DNA of 64,000 bases from Adiantum capillus-veneris (taxonomy: Eukaryota > Streptophyta > Polypodiopsida > Polypodiales > Pteridaceae): positions 121,408,891-121,472,890 of the forward strand of contig CM043947.1 of the NCBI GenBank assembly GCA_014529385.2, read 5' to 3'. How positions within the stretch are numbered: position 1 is the stretch's first letter; each line of letters opens with the position of its first letter. The position numbers and the translations under genes were made by a program. Shown in pieces: positions 63,093 through 64,000 of this stretch. Below the pieces are notes generated by a model. The model worked only from the letters and a program-made list of their open reading frames with translations, made no database searches and was not told the DNA's origin.

Positions 63093-63101
63093 AAAGGGGG
63101 A
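63093..63101 (+). promoter_or_regulatory. LARD-like element polypurine tract
   Basis: AAAGGGGGA shortly before the 3' LTR start, with seven bases between. Confidence 0.5.
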
Positions 63102-63108
63102 GTAGTAA

Positions 63109-63284
63109 TGTCAGGACACGGGTCCTACGGGCAGGGCCCTACCTTAAAAGGGGTCACGGACCCCGGCCACGGACCCCGGCCACGGGCCAGCTAGCAGTGT
63201 GGACAAGGGATCCTAGGGCTAAGAGCCTATAAGTATGGGCGGTTGGGTGGAGGATCAAGGTCTCTAGCTCCTAGGGTTCTCATA
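63109..63284 (+). repeat. LARD-like element 3' LTR
   Basis: 176 bp, partner of 57587-57763, followed by TTACA. Confidence 0.88.
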
Positions 63285-63464
63285 TTACATGCCCATGCAT
63301 ACTCATGACCATGCATACCCATGCATGCACATCCTCATACATGCCATACACATACCTTAAGAAACGCTAGCCTTAGGCTAACTTGATCTATACTAACTCA
63401 AATTTAATTCTGAAACTTGGTAACTCAAGATAGACCTGGAGGTAACAGATACGACTACCTGCCA

Positions 63465-64000
63465 TGTTAACTAAGTCAACGTCAGTTAACAGAAGCTCCT
63501 AAAGACTGAAGATGTATGGATGCACATCGAGGATGAATGCAAAGAAGCAGTAAAGATTGGAGTTACATATTTTTCATGTTTTCCCAAAATGGTCACGAAT
63601 TGTAAATTCCCAATTTATTTCAAGCCATTATAATATTTCTTATGTGTTACGGGCTCAATGGGAGTTCCAAGTTGTAAAGAATAGGTCACTTAGTGTGCCT
63701 AGGTTGCAGATTCAGTAAGTGGTGAGCCCTAAAGGCCTTGGGCGCTCGGACATTGCATATTTTTAACCTAGGTATATAAGGCAGTGTGTGAATTAGAAAT
63801 TAGGGTTCTCAAGTCATTTGTTGAGAGCACTCTTTGGTGAGAGCTCTTGAGGTGTGTAGCTATGGAGTCCTTGAGCTTCTCCTTGCTCATGAGACTTGAT
63901 TAACACTAATCAATGATTCATTCTCTCTCACGATGCCTCTCTCCTACTTCTTATGATTGTTTATGATGCTTAGATTAACTAGATCTTAACTAATTAGTGG
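63465..64000 (+). repeat. El-A-type LTR, right copy, cut by the window end
   Basis: Starts TGTTAACTAAGTC and mirrors 10355-9822. The TATATAAG box is at 63773-63780. The PBS side lies beyond the window. Confidence 0.6.

Overview
The window looks like transposon-dense chromosome from a land plant (or close streptophyte relative). I see no convincing cellular gene, tRNA, rRNA or CRISPR. Nearly everything is LTR-retrotransposon: Ty3/gypsy-type gag, protease, reverse transcriptase, RNase H and integrase motifs, primer-binding sites matching tRNA-Asp and initiator tRNA-Met, polypurine tracts, TG...CA-type long terminal repeats and 5-bp target-site duplications. Long (CT)n, (CA)n and (TG)n tracts are also abundant. 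I cannot name the species.

Layout. 1-1219: 3' end of a plus-strand retroelement (El-B), with a protease-like domain, W-[IV]-P-K repeats, a polypurine tract and the start of its 3' LTR. 1220-3900: LTR-like and remnant sequence. 3890-10355: minus-strand element El-A, with a 5' LTR at 9439-10355, a tRNA-Asp-like PBS, a long leader and a decayed gag region. 9822-30028 and 43696-64000 are two arms of an inverted duplication of at least 20.2 kb, separated by a 13.7-kb spacer. Each arm carries, from outside in, the El-A LTR, a 5.7-kb non-autonomous LTR element (LARD-like, TSD TTACA), a decayed chromovirus-like gypsy (Gyp-M, initiator tRNA-Met PBS), and the 3' part of a giant element.

The centrepiece is that giant element, Giant-19, at 32632-51886 (19,255 bp, TSD GACAC). 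It is inserted in Gyp-M: the RT part of Gyp-M lies right of the 3' LTR and its RNase H part lies left of the 5' LTR, so the right arm is the original locus and the left arm is the copy. Giant-19 has the order LTR, tRNA-Asp PBS, leader, gag with two zinc knuckles, protease, RT/RNase H, integrase, then an unusual 3' half. That 3' half has a second retropepsin-like domain with W-x-P-K repeats, an internal polypurine tract, a 2.8-kb non-coding block and a ~1,090-codon extra ORF before the 3' LTR.

The strongest unexplained signals are in Giant-19. A perfect 24-bp DNA palindrome recurs in both its leader and its 3' block (9 copies, plus 5 in the truncated left copy) at roughly 285/130-bp spacing. 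The H2C2 zinc-binding module of its integrase is tandemly duplicated at an exact 126-residue offset with all ligands kept. A second protease-like domain lies downstream of integrase. The coding regions of Giant-19 carry many single-base frameshifts although its two LTRs are almost identical, so some frameshifts may be sequence errors.
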